Origin: Rhodococcus sp. HM1
Lineage (GTDB): Bacteria > Actinomycetota > Actinomycetes > Mycobacteriales > Mycobacteriaceae
Length of the DNA stretch: 64,000 bases
Direction: 5' to 3'
NCBI RefSeq assembly: GCF_023218075.1
Contig: NZ_JALPTB010000013.1
Span: forward strand, 51,154 to 115,153
This document shows, piece after piece, positions 51,906 to 64,000 of this stretch (its first letter is position 1; each line of letters begins with the position of its first letter). Under the pieces are notes generated by a model. That model saw only the letters and a list, made by a program, of their open reading frames with translations. It ran no database searches and had not been told where the DNA came from. Both the position numbers and the translations under genes were made by a program.

Positions 51906-52484
51906 ATGACACGCGCTCTGATCATCGTCGACGTACAGAACGACTTCTGCGAGGGCGGTGCGCTCGCGGTCGCGGGCGGTGCCGCGGTCTCGGCGGACAT
52001 CAGCAACTACGTTGCCGAGAACTCCGGCCTCTACGCCCACGTGGTTGCGACCCGCGACCATCACATCGATCCGGGCGACCATTTCTCCGAGGAACCCGAT
52101 TTCGTCGATTCGTGGCCGCCGCACTGCCGGGTCGGGACGGCAGGCGCCGAGTTCCACCCGAACCTGGACCTCACGCGGGTCGAGGCTGTGTTCTCCAAGG
52201 GTGCGTTCGAGGCCGCCTATTCGGGGTTCGAGGGCACCGGTGAGGTCGGCGAGTCGCTCGCCGACTGGCTGCGCGAGAGCGGGGTCACCGCGGTCGACGT
52301 GGTGGGCATCGCCACCGATCACTGTGTGCGCGCGACCGCACTCGATGCCGTCGAAGCGGGTTTCACCACCCGCGTCCTGTTGCGCTACACCGCGGGTGTG
52401 TCCGATGTGACGGTCGAGGCGGCGTTGGAGCGGCTGCGCGCGGCGGGCGTGGAACTGGTCGGTCAGGTCGGCGCACGAACCTGA
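51906..52484 (+). CDS. pncA: nicotinamidase
   Basis: The product is 192 residues. It hydrolyses nicotinamide to nicotinate, the substrate of the pncB product just upstream. The catalytic triad is complete: Asp9 in VDVQNDF, Lys98 in FSKGAF and Cys140 in ATDHCVRATA. The metal site is in TRDHHIDPGDHF (about 50-61). PncA homologues activate pyrazinamide in mycobacteria. In Mtb pncA is not linked to pncB1, so this operon is a local difference. Confidence 0.95.
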   Translation: MTRALIIVDVQNDFCEGGALAVAGGAAVSADISNYVAENSGLYAHVVATRDHHIDPGDHFSEEPDFVDSWPPHCRVGTAGAEFHPNLDLTRVEAVFSKGAFEAAYSGFEGTGEVGESLADWLRESGVTAVDVVGIATDHCVRATALDAVEAGFTTRVLLRYTAGVSDVTVEAALERLRAAGVELVGQVGART

Positions 52485-52509
52485 CGGTGGGGACCGATAC
52501 CCTGACCCG

Positions 52510-54540
52510 GTGCCCGAACTCCCCGACGTCCCCGAACTCCTCCGGACCGCGGTACACGCGTTGGGGGGCACGGAGCGGCGCAACCAGCTGACGATGGCGT
52601 CGGCGGTCGCGCACTGCCTCGACACCGGGGAGCACCTGGCCGTGCAGGCCGGCACCGGTACCGGTAAGTCGCTGGCCTACCTGGTGCCGAGCATCCGCTA
52701 TGCCGTGCGCACCGGGCGCACGGTGATCGTCTCGACGGCGACGATCGCGCTGCAGCGGCAGCTGGTGGACCGCGACCTGCCGCGCCTGGCCGACGCCCTG
52801 CACGAGTCGCTCGGGCGACGCCCACGCTTCGCGATCCTCAAGGGTCGCGGAAACTACCTGTGCCTCAACAAGATCCACACCGGGCTGGCCGAGGAGCCGC
52901 CGGTCGGCGAGCAACTGTTCGACGCGTTCGCGCTCTCCCGGATCGGCCGGGAGGTGCGGCGCGTCACCGAATGGTCGTCGAGCACCGAGACCGGCGACCG
53001 CGACGACCTGACCCCGGGCGTGTCCGATCAGGCGTGGCGGCAGGTCAGCGTCACCGCCCGCGAATGCCTCGGCAAGGCACGGTGTCCCGTCGGCGAGGAC
53101 TGCTTCGCGGAGATCGCGCGCGCCGAGGCCTCCCAGGTCGACATCGTCGTCACCAACCACGCGCTGCTCGCGATCGACGCGATCACCGGCATCGCGATCC
53201 TGCCCGAGCACGATGCGGTGATCATCGACGAGGCACACGAACTCGTCGACCGGGTGACCGGGGTCGCGACCGCGGAACTGTCCGGCGGCACGATCTCCGC
53301 GGCCGCGCGCCGCTGCACCAAGCTCGCCGAGGACGAGGACGTCGACAAGCTCGAGAGCGCCGCCGAGAACTGGGAGATGCTGCTCGAGGAACTTCCGCCC
53401 GGCCGGTGGGACGTGTTGCCGGACGGGGCCGCCGCCGCGCTCGCGGCGGTGCGGGACGCCGCGTGGTCGCTGCGCACGGCCGTCGGTCCGGCCAAGCCGG
53501 GGATGGACGCCGAGGCCGCCGCGGCACGCACCCAGGCGGTCGCCGAGGTCGACGAGGTGCACGACGGCGCGGTGCGCGTGCTCACCGCGTTCGACGAACC
53601 GGACCCGGCGAAACGGCAGGACGTGGTGTGGCTGGCCGCCGACGAGTTCCGCGGTGCGGTGCGCCGCACGGTGCGGATGGCTCCGCTGTCCGTCGGCGGG
53701 CTGCTGCGGTCCCGGTTGTTCGGTGAGGCGACGGTCGTGCTCACCTCGGCGACGTTGACGGTCGGCGGCTCGTTCGACGGCCTGGCCGTGAACTGGGGAC
53801 TGCCCGCGCAGGCGCCGACGCGCAGCGACACCGGCGCGGCCTCCGGCATCGAACCCCCGTCCGACGACGGCGACCTGAAGTGGAACGCCCTGGACGTCGG
53901 GTCGCCGTTCGACCACGCCAAGGCCGGCATCATGTACATCGCCAAGCACCTGCCGACCCCGGGACGCGACGGCCTGTCCCCCGCCTACCTCGACGAGATC
54001 ACCGAGCTGATCACCGCGGCCGGTGGCCGCACGCTCGGGTTGTTCTCGTCGATGCGCGCGGCGAAGGCCGCCACCGAGGCGGTGCGGGAGCGGCTCGCCA
54101 CCCCGGTGCTGTGCCAGGGCGACGACGCGACCGGTGCCCTCGTCGAACGGTTCGCGGCCGACGAGGCGACATCGCTGTTCGGCACGCTGTCGCTGTGGCA
54201 GGGCGTCGACGTGCCGGGGCCGTCCCTGTCGCTGGTGATCATCGACCGCATCCCGTTTCCGCGGCCCGACGACCCGCTGCTCGTGGCGCGGCAGCGCGCC
54301 GTCGAATCCCGCGGCGGCAACGGGTTTCTCGCGGTCGCCGGGAACCACGCGGCGCTGCTGCTCGCCCAGGGCGTCGGCCGGCTGCTGCGCAGCACCAGCG
54401 ACCGCGGGGTCGTCGCAGTCCTCGATCCGCGGCTCGCGACGGCCCGCTACGGCGGTTACCTGCGGGCGTCGCTGCCGTCGTTCTGGGAGACCACCGACCC
54501 GGAGATCGTGCGCAAGGCCCTGACCCGGCTCCGGGACTGA
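52510..54540 (+). CDS. dinG: DinG-like iron-sulfur DNA helicase
   Basis: The product is 676 residues, an XPD/DinG-type superfamily 2 helicase. Walker A is AGTGTGKSLAYLVPS (about 48-62). The four cluster cysteines are Cys118, Cys186, Cys192 and Cys198. The DEAH box is VIIDEAHELVD (about 237-247). C-terminal motifs include GLFSSMRAAKAA, SLWQGVDVPG and QGVGRLLRS. It unwinds DNA 5'-to-3', probably in repair and R-loop removal. TACCCT six bases before GTG 52510 indicates a leaderless start. It matches Rv1329c. Confidence 0.93.
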   Translation: MPELPDVPELLRTAVHALGGTERRNQLTMASAVAHCLDTGEHLAVQAGTGTGKSLAYLVPSIRYAVRTGRTVIVSTATIALQRQLVDRDLPRLADALHESLGRRPRFAILKGRGNYLCLNKIHTGLAEEPPVGEQLFDAFALSRIGREVRRVTEWSSSTETGDRDDLTPGVSDQAWRQVSVTARECLGKARCPVGEDCFAEIARAEASQVDIVVTNHALLAIDAITGIAILPEHDAVIIDEAHELVDRVTGVATAELSGGTISAAARRCTKLAEDEDVDKLESAAENWEMLLEELPPGRWDVLPDGAAAALAAVRDAAWSLRTAVGPAKPGMDAEAAAARTQAVAEVDEVHDGAVRVLTAFDEPDPAKRQDVVWLAADEFRGAVRRTVRMAPLSVGGLLRSRLFGEATVVLTSATLTVGGSFDGLAVNWGLPAQAPTRSDTGAASGIEPPSDDGDLKWNALDVGSPFDHAKAGIMYIAKHLPTPGRDGLSPAYLDEITELITAAGGRTLGLFSSMRAAKAATEAVRERLATPVLCQGDDATGALVERFAADEATSLFGTLSLWQGVDVPGPSLSLVIIDRIPFPRPDDPLLVARQRAVESRGGNGFLAVAGNHAALLLAQGVGRLLRSTSDRGVVAVLDPRLATARYGGYLRASLPSFWETTDPEIVRKALTRLRD

Positions 54541-54580
54541 CCGCATCGGGTCGGCCTGCCGGTGCCGGGCCGCACCCGGC

Positions 54581-57160
54581 CTACGGCAGCACGACCAGCC
54601 CGAGTTCGGCGGGCGTGGCGAGCAGTTCGTGCTGCGGCAGCACCCGCACGGTGTATCCGACGGCGCCGGCGAGCGGCAGCGCGACCTCCGCCTCGAAGAC
54701 GTCGCCGGCACCGTCGGTGCCGCTGTGCCGCATCGGCGTGGTCGTGATGTCGCTGAGGGTGTCGTCGACACCCACCCGGCCGATCACCACCTGCACCAGC
54801 ACGTCCGCGGGGTTCAGCCCGCCGAGGTGCACGTGCGCGGTGAGCGACAGCCGCGCGCCGATCTCGGCGCTGTCGGGCAGCCCGTCGCTGTCGACCTGTG
54901 CGACCCGCACCGACGGCCACGCCGCCTCGATCCGGTGCCGGTAGTCCGCCAGCGCCTTCGCGCCGGTGAACCCGTCGGCGACGACCGCGCGGGCCGCCTC
55001 GGCGGCCGGGGCGTAGTACTGCACCGCGTAGTCGCGGACCATGCGCGACGCGAGCACCTTCGGCCCGAGGTTCTCGAGGGTGTGGCGCACCATCGCGATC
55101 CAGCGGGTCGGCACCCCGTCGGTGTCCCGGTCGTAGAACCGCGGCAGCACGGACCGTTCGAGCAGCTCGTACAGGGCGCTGGCCTCGAGGTCGTCGCGCC
55201 GGTGTTCGTCGACGACCCCGTCTGCGGTCGGGATGGCCCAGCCGTTCTCCCCGTCGTACATCTCGTCCCACCAGCCGTCGAGGATGGACAGGTTGAGGCC
55301 GCCGTTGAGCGCGGACTTCATCCCGGAGGTGCCGCACGCCTCGAGCGGACGCAGCGGGTTGTTGAGCCACACGTCGCAGCCCCAGTAGAGGAAGCGGGCC
55401 ATCGACATGTCGTAGTCGGGCAGGAACACGATGCGGTGCCGCACGTCGTGCCGGTCCGCGAACCGCACGACCTGCTGGATCAGCGCCTTGCCGCCGTCGT
55501 CGGCGGGATGGCTCTTGCCGGCGACGACGAGTTGCAGGGGCCGGTCCTCGTCGAGGAGCAGCGACCGCAGCCGGTTCTCGTCGCGCAGCATGAGCGTGAG
55601 CCGCTTGTAGGTCGGCACGCGCCGCGCGAAGCCCACGGTGAGCACGTTCGGGTCGAACACTTCGTCGACCCAGCCGAGTTCGGCGGCGGTGGCGCCGCGT
55701 TCGATCCAGGACGCGCGCAGCCGTCGCCGCACCTCCGCGACGAGCTGCCCGCGCAGCGTGTTGCGGGTGTCCCACAGTTCCTGCGACGGAACGGTCTGCA
55801 GCAGTTCCCAGCCGCGGGCCTCCTCGACCCGGTCGGGACCGGCGAGCCGGTTCGCCAGGGCGATCCATTCGCGGGCGGCCCAGGTGGGGGCGTGCACACC
55901 GTTGGTGACCGAGCCGATCGGCACCTCGTCGGCGTCGAAGCCGGGCCACAGCCCGTCGAACATGCCGCGGCTGACGCGGCCGTGCAGCGCGGAGACGCCG
56001 TTGCTGCGCTGACCGAGCCGCAGACCCAGGTGCGCCATGTTGAACACGTGCGGGTCGGATTCACGGCCGAGCGCGAGGATCCGGTCGACGGTCAGGCCGG
56101 GCAGCAGCGACGACTCGTTCTCCCCGTTCGGTCCGGAGAAGTAGTGCCGCACCAGGTCGATCGGGAACCGGTCGATGCCGGCGGGGACCGGGGTGTGGGT
56201 GGTGAAGACGGTTCCGGCGCGCACGGCCGAGAGTGCTTCGTCGAAGTCGAGGCCCGTGGTGGTGACCAGTTCGCGGATGCGCTCGGCGCCCGAGAAACCG
56301 GCGTGGCCCTCGTTCATATGGAAGACCTCGGGGTCGGGCAGCCCGTGGATGCGGGTGTAGGCGCGCACGGCCCGCACGCCGCCGATGCCGGCGAGGATCT
56401 CCTGCTTGATGCGGTGGTCCTGGTCGCCGCCGTAGAGGCGGTCGGTGACACCGCGCAGTTCCTCGTCGTTGGCGGCGATGTCGGAGTCGAGCAGCAGCAG
56501 CGGCACCCGCCCGATCTGTGCGATCCACACGCGCGCGGCCAGCTCGCGGTTCCCGGGCACGGTGACGGTGACCAGTGCGGGACTGCCGTCGGATTCGGTG
56601 AGCAGCCGCAGCGGCAGACCCTGCGGGTCGTAGGCCGGGTAGTGCTCGCTCTGCCAGCCGTCGGCGGTCAGGGACTGCCGGAAGTAGCCGGAGCGGTACA
56701 GCAGTCCGATACCGACGAGCGGCAGCCCGAGGTCGGAGGCCGCCTTGAGGTGGTCACCGGCGAGGATGCCGAGGCCACCGGAATAGTTGGGCAGGACCTC
56801 GCTGACACCGAATTCCATGGAGAAGTAGGCGATCCCCGTCGGCATGTCCTTGCCGCGGGCCTGCTGTTGCTGGTACCAGCGCGGCCGGGCCAGGTACTCG
56901 TCGAGGTCCGCGGCGGCGGCATCGAGCCGCTGCACGAAGTCGGGGTCGGCGGCGAGTTCGTCGAGCCGCGACGGCGGCACCTCGCCGAGCAGCCGGACCG
57001 GGTCGTGCCCCACGAGTTCCCACAGGGCCGGGCCGACGGTGGCGAACAGGTCCTGGGTCGGCGGATGCCAGGACCACCGCAGGTTGGCGGACAGTCTTTC
57101 GAGCGCGGCCAGCCGCTCAGGAAGGTGGGCTCGTACGGTGAACCGACGCAAGGCTTTCAC
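54581..57160 (-). CDS. glgP: alpha-glucan phosphorylase
   Basis: The product is 859 residues from GTG 57160 (Mtb GlgP is 863). It releases glucose-1-phosphate from alpha-1,4-glucan ends. The N-terminus RRFTVRAHLPERLAALERLS and RWSWHP are typical of the actinobacterial/archaeal-length phosphorylase. The pyridoxal phosphate lysine is Lys615 in EACGTSGMKSALNGGLNLS, with YWGCDVWLNNP just before it. TAGTCT seven bases upstream implies a leaderless mRNA. It is divergent from glgE-glgB, balancing glucan breakdown against synthesis. Confidence 0.93.
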   Translation of the reverse strand: MKALRRFTVRAHLPERLAALERLSANLRWSWHPPTQDLFATVGPALWELVGHDPVRLLGEVPPSRLDELAADPDFVQRLDAAAADLDEYLARPRWYQQQQARGKDMPTGIAYFSMEFGVSEVLPNYSGGLGILAGDHLKAASDLGLPLVGIGLLYRSGYFRQSLTADGWQSEHYPAYDPQGLPLRLLTESDGSPALVTVTVPGNRELAARVWIAQIGRVPLLLLDSDIAANDEELRGVTDRLYGGDQDHRIKQEILAGIGGVRAVRAYTRIHGLPDPEVFHMNEGHAGFSGAERIRELVTTTGLDFDEALSAVRAGTVFTTHTPVPAGIDRFPIDLVRHYFSGPNGENESSLLPGLTVDRILALGRESDPHVFNMAHLGLRLGQRSNGVSALHGRVSRGMFDGLWPGFDADEVPIGSVTNGVHAPTWAAREWIALANRLAGPDRVEEARGWELLQTVPSQELWDTRNTLRGQLVAEVRRRLRASWIERGATAAELGWVDEVFDPNVLTVGFARRVPTYKRLTLMLRDENRLRSLLLDEDRPLQLVVAGKSHPADDGGKALIQQVVRFADRHDVRHRIVFLPDYDMSMARFLYWGCDVWLNNPLRPLEACGTSGMKSALNGGLNLSILDGWWDEMYDGENGWAIPTADGVVDEHRRDDLEASALYELLERSVLPRFYDRDTDGVPTRWIAMVRHTLENLGPKVLASRMVRDYAVQYYAPAAEAARAVVADGFTGAKALADYRHRIEAAWPSVRVAQVDSDGLPDSAEIGARLSLTAHVHLGGLNPADVLVQVVIGRVGVDDTLSDITTTPMRHSGTDGAGDVFEAEVALPLAGAVGYTVRVLPQHELLATPAELGLVVLP

Positions 57161-57392
57161 CCCGCGAAGACTACCGAGTTTCCGGCGTTTCGCGAGGCAA
57201 CGGGCTGTGACGTCCGTCCGGGTGCCGAACCGCCGCCGGGCGGGCCGGTGAGCGCCCCGCGGATTCCCGCGCGGGACAGGCAAACCGGCCGCATGGTCGG
57301 CCCTGAATCCGCACCTCGATTACGGTTGAGTGCGAACCCACCGCGCGGTTCGCGTCCGGTTCCCCACCGGCCCGACACGGAACGGAGTACAT

Positions 57393-59405
<2,013 letters not shown>

Positions 59406-59407
59406 CC

Positions 59408-61645
59408 GTGACCCCGGAGAAAGGTTCCACCCCGAACCGAGCGGACTCCCCCGCCGTCTCGACCCGCCGGCACGCACCGGCACCCGAGGATCTGGCGCGC
59501 CTCGCCGCCGGTGAACATCACGACCCGCATTCGATTCTCGGGGCGCACCCGCACGCGGAGGGCACCTTGATCCGCACGCTGCGTCCCGGCGCGGAGAAGG
59601 TCGCGGTCCGCATCGGCGGCGTCGACCACCCGCTCGAGCCGGTCGGGTCCGACGTGTTCAGCGCGCTCGTTCCGGTGCACGATCCGGCCGACTACCGGCT
59701 GGTGGTGACCTATCCGTTCGACCACACCGTCGTCGTCGCCGACGGTTACCGGTTTCTCCCGACGCTCGGCGAACTCGATCTGCACCTGTTCGCGGAGGGC
59801 CGCCACGAACGGCTGTGGGAGATCCTCGGCGCGCACCCCCGCTCGTACGACACCCCGGACGGCACGGTCACCGGCACGTCGTTCGCGGTGTGGGCGCCCG
59901 GGGCGCGCGGGGTGACGGTGACCGGCGACTTCGACATGTGGGGCGGACGGACCGCACCGATGCGGGTGCTCGGGTCGAGCGGCGTGTGGGAACTGTTCGT
60001 CCCCGACGTCCACCCCGGCGCCCTGTACAAGTTCCGGGTGCACGGTCGCGACGGCTCGGTGCGCGAGAAGGCGGATCCGATGGCCTACGCGGCCGAGGTC
60101 CCGCCCGCGACCGCGTCGGTGGTGACGACGTCGCGGCACACCTGGCAAGACGACGAGTGGCTCGAAGCGCGGGCAGGCTCCCAGCCGTGGCAGGAACCGA
60201 TGAGCGTCTACGAGGTGCATCTCGGATCCTGGCGGCCGGGCCTGGGCTACCTCGAACTGGCCGACCAGCTCGCCGAGTACGTGACCGAGACGGGGTTCAC
60301 CCACGTCGAGCTGCTCCCCGTCGCCGAGCATCCCTTCGGTGGCTCCTGGGGTTACCAGGTCACGTCGTACTACGCCCCGACCTCCCGGTTCGGCACGCCG
60401 GACGAGTTCCGCGAGTTCGTCGACCGGCTGCACCGGGCCGGGATCGGCGTGATCATGGACTGGGTTCCCGCCCATTTCCCGAAGGACGACTGGGCGCTCG
60501 CCCGGTTCGACGGGAGCCCGCTGTACGAGCATCCCGATCCCACGCGCGGCGAGCAGCTCGACTGGGGCACCTACGTGTTCGACTACGGCCGGCGCGAGGT
60601 CCGCAACTTCCTGGTGGCCAATGCCCTCTACTGGGTCGAGGAGTTCCACATCGACGGCCTGCGGGTCGACGCGGTCGCGTCGATGCTGTACCTGGACTAC
60701 TCGCGGCCGCACGGTGGCTGGACCCCGAACATCCACGGCGGTCGCGAGAACCTGGAGGCGGTGGCATTCCTGCAGGAACTCAACGGCACCGTGCACAAGC
60801 TGCATCCGGGTGTGGTCACCATCGCCGAGGAGTCCACGGCGTGGCCCGGGGTGACGCGCCCGACCAACGTGGGCGGGCTCGGGTTCGACATGAAGTGGAA
60901 CATGGGCTGGATGCACGACACGCTCGGCTTCGTCTCCCGCGATCCCGTGCACCGCACCTACCACCATCACGAGATCACCTTCTCGCTGATGTACGCGTGG
61001 AGCGAGAACTTCATGCTGCCGATCAGCCACGACGAGGTCGTACACGGCAAGGGCACGCTGTGGACCCGGCTACCCGGCGACGACTTCACGAAGGCAGCGG
61101 GACTGCGCACCCTGCTGGCGTACATGTGGGCGCACCCAGGCAAGCAGTTGCTGTTCATGGGGCAGGAATTCGGGCAGGTCGCGGAGTGGTCGGAGGAACG
61201 GGGCCTGGACTGGTGGCAGCTCGACGACGAACACACCGGTGCTCTGCACGGCGGGATCCGGCAACTGGTCGGCGACCTCAACCGCACCTATCGCGACCAT
61301 CCCGCGCTGTGGACGCTGGACACCTCCCCCGGCGGGTACTCGTGGATCGACGCGAACGACGCGGTGAACAACGTGCTCAGTTTCCTCCGGTACGGCAGCG
61401 ACGGCTCGATCGTCGCGTGCCTGTACAACTTTTCCGGGAGCACTCACGCCGACTATCGTGTCGGATTACCCGAAACGGGTCGGTGGGTGGAAATCCTCAA
61501 CACGGATGCGACCGCCTACTGCGGCAACGGGACCGGAAATCTCGGTGCCGTGACGGCGACGGCGCACTCCTGGCACGGGCGCCCGGCATCGGCTCGGGTG
61601 ACCCTGCCCGCCCACGGTGCGATCTGGCTGGCACTGCACCGGTGA
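59408..61645 (+). CDS. glgB: 1,4-alpha-glucan branching enzyme
   Basis: The product is 745 residues from GTG 59408. It makes alpha-1,6 branches in glucan extended by GlgE. There are two N-terminal carbohydrate-binding modules (about 25-115 and 135-240), then the GH13 barrel: [15 protein letters not shown], nucleophile Asp421 in [10 protein letters not shown], acid Glu474 in TIAEEST, and [13 protein letters not shown]. The 53-residue Asp-Glu spacing equals that of E. coli GlgB. The C-terminal beta domain ends in [12 protein letters not shown]. Confidence 0.97.
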   Translation: MTPEKGSTPNRADSPAVSTRRHAPAPEDLARLAAGEHHDPHSILGAHPHAEGTLIRTLRPGAEKVAVRIGGVDHPLEPVGSDVFSALVPVHDPADYRLVVTYPFDHTVVVADGYRFLPTLGELDLHLFAEGRHERLWEILGAHPRSYDTPDGTVTGTSFAVWAPGARGVTVTGDFDMWGGRTAPMRVLGSSGVWELFVPDVHPGALYKFRVHGRDGSVREKADPMAYAAEVPPATASVVTTSRHTWQDDEWLEARAGSQPWQEPMSVYEVHLGSWRPGLGYLELADQLAEYVTETGFTHVELLPVAEHPFGGSWGYQVTSYYAPTSRFGTPDEFREFVDRLHRAGIGVIMDWVPAHFPKDDWALARFDGSPLYEHPDPTRGEQLDWGTYVFDYGRREVRNFLVANALYWVEEFHIDGLRVDAVASMLYLDYSRPHGGWTPNIHGGRENLEAVAFLQELNGTVHKLHPGVVTIAEESTAWPGVTRPTNVGGLGFDMKWNMGWMHDTLGFVSRDPVHRTYHHHEITFSLMYAWSENFMLPISHDEVVHGKGTLWTRLPGDDFTKAAGLRTLLAYMWAHPGKQLLFMGQEFGQVAEWSEERGLDWWQLDDEHTGALHGGIRQLVGDLNRTYRDHPALWTLDTSPGGYSWIDANDAVNNVLSFLRYGSDGSIVACLYNFSGSTHADYRVGLPETGRWVEILNTDATAYCGNGTGNLGAVTATAHSWHGRPASARVTLPAHGAIWLALHR

Positions 61646-61673
61646 CCGCGGTCCTCCGACGACAGGAGCGATC

Positions 61674-63122
61674 GTGACAAGGACGGGCTGGGCTGCGCGG
61701 TTGGCGCTCGGAGCGCTGGCGACTGCCCTGCTGGCGGGGTGTGCGGGCAAGGTCGAGGGCACTGCCGTCTCGATCTACGACAACCCCTTCACCGTCGCCG
61801 GTCTGCCCGTGTCGTCCGGCCCGTCCGGTCCCCGAGGTGGGGTTCCGGACGCGGAGGTCACCATCGTTAACGGCGACGGCGGCGAGGTCGACGCCCTGGT
61901 GGGCAACGCGATCACCGACATCGAGGCGTACTGGGAACGCACCTTCGGGTCGATCGCGAAGGGGTCGTTCGAACCCGTCTCGACGCTGCTGTCCTGGGAT
62001 CCGTCCGAACGGCGCGGACCCGATTTCTGTGGCGAATCCACCTTCGACTTCATCAATGCCGCGTACTGCGCCGGCGACGACGTGATCGGCTGGGACCGGG
62101 AGTTCCTGCTGCCCGAACTGATCGACACGTTCGGTCCGATGTCGGTGGTGATGGTGCTGGCCCACGAGTACGGGCACGCCATCCAGTACAAGTCCGGCAT
62201 CGTCTCCGACGACGACCCGGGCATCGTGTTCGAGCAGCAGGCGGACTGTTTCGCCGGCGCGTTCATCCGCCACGTCGCCGAGGGCAACGCGGAGCACTTC
62301 CAGCTCAACACCTCGGACGGGCTCAACTCGGTGCTCGCGTCGATGGTGCTGTTCCGCGACATCGATCCCAACGATCCCGATGCCGTTCACGGTTCGGCGT
62401 TCGAGCGCGTCACCGCCATGCAGATCGGGTTCTCCGACGGCGCCCGCTCCTGCACCCGCATCGACGCCGCCGAGATCGAGTCCCGCCGCGCCGATCTTCC
62501 GCAGTTCTTCGACAGCAGCGACGACGGGGAGCTTCCCGTCACCGCCGACTCCGTCCAGCAGATTCTGCGCTCGTTCGACTACGTGTTCGATTTGTCGTCG
62601 CCGCCCGAGCTGGATCTGTCCGGTTCCGATCTCGGCTGCCCCGACGCAAAGGCGACCGCACCGGTGTCCTACTGCCCGGCGACGAACACGATCGGCGTCG
62701 ATCTGGAGGAGCTCGCCGAACGCGGGGCTGCTCCCGAATCCGGGTCGGGTCCGTTCGAGGCGGACGTCCGCGGCGACTACAACGCCTATGTGCTGCTCGC
62801 CTCGCGATACGCGCTCGCGGTGCAGCGGGAGGCCGGGGCCTCGTTGACCGACCCGCAGACCGCGCTGCGGACGGCGTGCCTGGCCGGCGCGATCAGTGCC
62901 GCGCTGAGCCCGACGAACACCGACCTGACGAACAACCCGGACGAGGACCTGGTGTGGTTGTCACCCGGGGATCTCGACGAGGCCGTGTCCGGTCTGCTCA
63001 GCGACGGTCTCGCCGCGAGCGACGTCAACGGCAACACCATTCCCAGCGGCTTCGCCCGCGTCGACGCCTTCCGCACCGGTGTGCTCCGCGGTGAGGCGGG
63101 CTGCACCGGCCGCTACCACTGA
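61674..63122 (+). CDS. zinc metallopeptidase lipoprotein
   Basis: The product is 482 residues from GTG 61674, behind CAGGAG. The signal ends in a good lipobox, LLAGC (Cys near 22), so it is anchored on the outer face of the membrane. The zinc motif HEYGH places His164, Glu165 and His168, in MVLAHEYGHAIQ, with FEQQADCFAGAFI further on supplying the third ligand, as in the neutral zinc metallopeptidase (YpfJ-like) family. It starts 28 bp after glgB and may be co-transcribed. Mtb has a PE_PGRS gene at this point. Substrate unknown. Confidence 0.85.
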   Translation: MTRTGWAARLALGALATALLAGCAGKVEGTAVSIYDNPFTVAGLPVSSGPSGPRGGVPDAEVTIVNGDGGEVDALVGNAITDIEAYWERTFGSIAKGSFEPVSTLLSWDPSERRGPDFCGESTFDFINAAYCAGDDVIGWDREFLLPELIDTFGPMSVVMVLAHEYGHAIQYKSGIVSDDDPGIVFEQQADCFAGAFIRHVAEGNAEHFQLNTSDGLNSVLASMVLFRDIDPNDPDAVHGSAFERVTAMQIGFSDGARSCTRIDAAEIESRRADLPQFFDSSDDGELPVTADSVQQILRSFDYVFDLSSPPELDLSGSDLGCPDAKATAPVSYCPATNTIGVDLEELAERGAAPESGSGPFEADVRGDYNAYVLLASRYALAVQREAGASLTDPQTALRTACLAGAISAALSPTNTDLTNNPDEDLVWLSPGDLDEAVSGLLSDGLAASDVNGNTIPSGFARVDAFRTGVLRGEAGCTGRYH

Positions 63123-63134
63123 CGGCAGTGACAA

Positions 63135-63183
63135 CAGGCGAACGGCCTGGCCACGGCAGTGCCGTGGCCAGGCCGTTCGCCTG
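63135..63183. terminator. bidirectional terminator
   Basis: Arms of 23 bp (63135-63157 and 63161-63183) are perfectly complementary around a 3-nt loop, between the convergent ends of the metallopeptidase and thioredoxin-like genes. It is the longest perfect hairpin in the window. Confidence 0.9.
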
Positions 63184-63194
63184 AGTGCCGGTGT

Positions 63195-64000
63195 TCAGTA
63201 CAGCGCGGACGCCAGCTTCCGTCGCGCGGCGACGACGAACGGCTCGGCGGGATCGAAGAGCTCGAACAGCTCCAGCAGCCGGGTGCGCGCGGCCGTCTTC
63301 TCGTCCCCGGCGCTGCGGGCGACGAATGCGATCAGCCGGGCGAAGGCCTTCTCCGGGTCCTGCGCGAACAGCTCGGCGTCGGCGGCGGCGAGCTGGGCGT
63401 CCAGGTCGGCCGGCGCGGCGTCGGCACGCTCGATCGCGTCGGCGGGCACCTCCTGGGCGCGCGCGAGGAACCGCACCTGGCGCACCGCGGCGAGCGCCTC
63501 GGTGTTGTTGGGCTCGGAATTGAGGATCAGGTTGTAGGCGGCTTCGGCACCGGCCAGGTCGCCGGCCTCGAGCGCCTGCTCCGCCGCGACGAACCGCGGG
63601 TCGGGCGGGGTCTCCTGCGGTTCGCCCGTCGGCGGACCCGACAGCTTCCCGGCAACCGCGTTCTGGATCGCGCCGATCCATTCACGCAGCGCCGACTCGG
63701 GCTGCACCCCCTGGAAGTCGGCGAGCGGCTGGCCGGCGGCGATCGCGACGACCGTCGGCACCGATTGGACGCCGAACGCCTGGGCGATGCGCGGGTTGGC
63801 GTCGACGTCCACCTTCGCGAGCACCCAGGTGCCGCCGCCCTCGTGCGCGAGCTTCTCGAGGACCGGGGACAGCTGCTTGCACGGCTGACACCAGGTCGCC
63901 CACAGATCCACGATGACCGGGACCTGCATGGAACGCTGCAGCACCTCGGCCTCGAACGTGGCCTCGGTGACGTCGATGACGGGCGCGAGCCCACCGGGGG
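63195..64000 (-). CDS. thioredoxin-like tetratricopeptide protein (5' end outside window)
   Basis: The visible part is 267 residues; the frame stays open to the window edge, so the start is missing. The thioredoxin domain shows [20 protein letters not shown] with the redox pair CQPC, then [14 protein letters not shown] with the cis-Pro. The C-terminal half is a helical repeat region ([20 protein letters not shown] then a second [12 protein letters not shown] unit), as in the YbbN/CnoX-like chaperedoxins and Mtb Rv1324. It probably holds or repairs unfolded or oxidised proteins in the cytoplasm. Confidence 0.88.
   Translation of the reverse strand, partial: PGGLAPVIDVTEATFEAEVLQRSMQVPVIVDLWATWCQPCKQLSPVLEKLAHEGGGTWVLAKVDVDANPRIAQAFGVQSVPTVVAIAAGQPLADFQGVQPESALREWIGAIQNAVAGKLSGPPTGEPQETPPDPRFVAAEQALEAGDLAGAEAAYNLILNSEPNNTEALAAVRQVRFLARAQEVPADAIERADAAPADLDAQLAAADAELFAQDPEKAFARLIAFVARSAGDEKTAARTRLLELFELFDPAEPFVVAARRKLASALY

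Overview
The window is a very GC-rich piece of an actinobacterial chromosome, most likely Rhodococcus or a close relative in the Mycobacteriales. The evidence is a single-chain type I fatty acid synthase (about 3,100 residues) next to acpS, a cmrA-type mycolate reductase, LdtMt2-type L,D-transpeptidases, the GlgE alpha-glucan pathway, many GTG starts, and gene order shared with Mycobacterium tuberculosis (Mtb). There is no PE/PPE gene and no phage or plasmid backbone. Mtb locus comparisons are from memory of that genome; no search was run.

Layout. 1-7.4 kb is accessory: tRNA-Arg, a hotdog thioesterase, a secreted DUF5602-like protein, a glycosyltransferase, two paralogous GAF-like/LuxR regulators, a Mut7-C protein, a DUF1304 membrane protein and a cupin. 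7.7-9.1 kb is NADP-glutamate dehydrogenase. 9.3-12.5 kb is an acyl-CoA desaturase and its ferredoxin-reductase-type electron donor (like Rv3229c/Rv3230c) with a divergent FabR/DesT-type regulator and a matching operator. 12.5-18 kb holds an epoxide-hydrolase-like protein, two TetR regulators, a TesB-like thioesterase, an Atg22-like MFS carrier and a solitary AbiEi/DUF559 gene between two near-identical inverted repeats.

18-39.6 kb follows Mtb Rv2509-Rv2524c: cmrA, a HerA-like ATPase, orn, tRNA-His, ldtB, tRNA-Lys, a DUF3618 protein, bcp, an M20 peptidase, acpS and fas. Inserted here are a TetR/membrane-protein pair, a second L,D-transpeptidase, and a CmaA-type cyclopropane synthase with its own TetR. 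The block makes and finishes the lipid and peptidoglycan parts of a mycolate envelope.

After an orphan HNH nuclease and tRNA-Leu, 40.7-64 kb follows Mtb Rv1343c-Rv1324: an LprD-like protein, a DUF3817 protein, rdgB, rph, an Rv1339-like phosphodiesterase, a rhomboid, a P1 peptidase, a DUF2017 protein, clpS, pncB, dinG, glgP, glgE, glgB and a thioredoxin-like protein that runs off the window. Differences from Mtb are an inserted phosphatase/MpaB oxygenase/TetR/MHS transporter group, pncA placed behind pncB, and no murI or mec-cysO-cysM at their usual places. glgP, glgE and glgB together turn over and build alpha-glucan.

Regulatory features recur. Many genes have a TANNNT hexamer 6-8 nt before the start codon (a leaderless-mRNA signature). 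Several divergent promoters carry palindromes: the desaturase, fas, bcp and TetR promoters. A 40-bp nested palindrome occurs twice.
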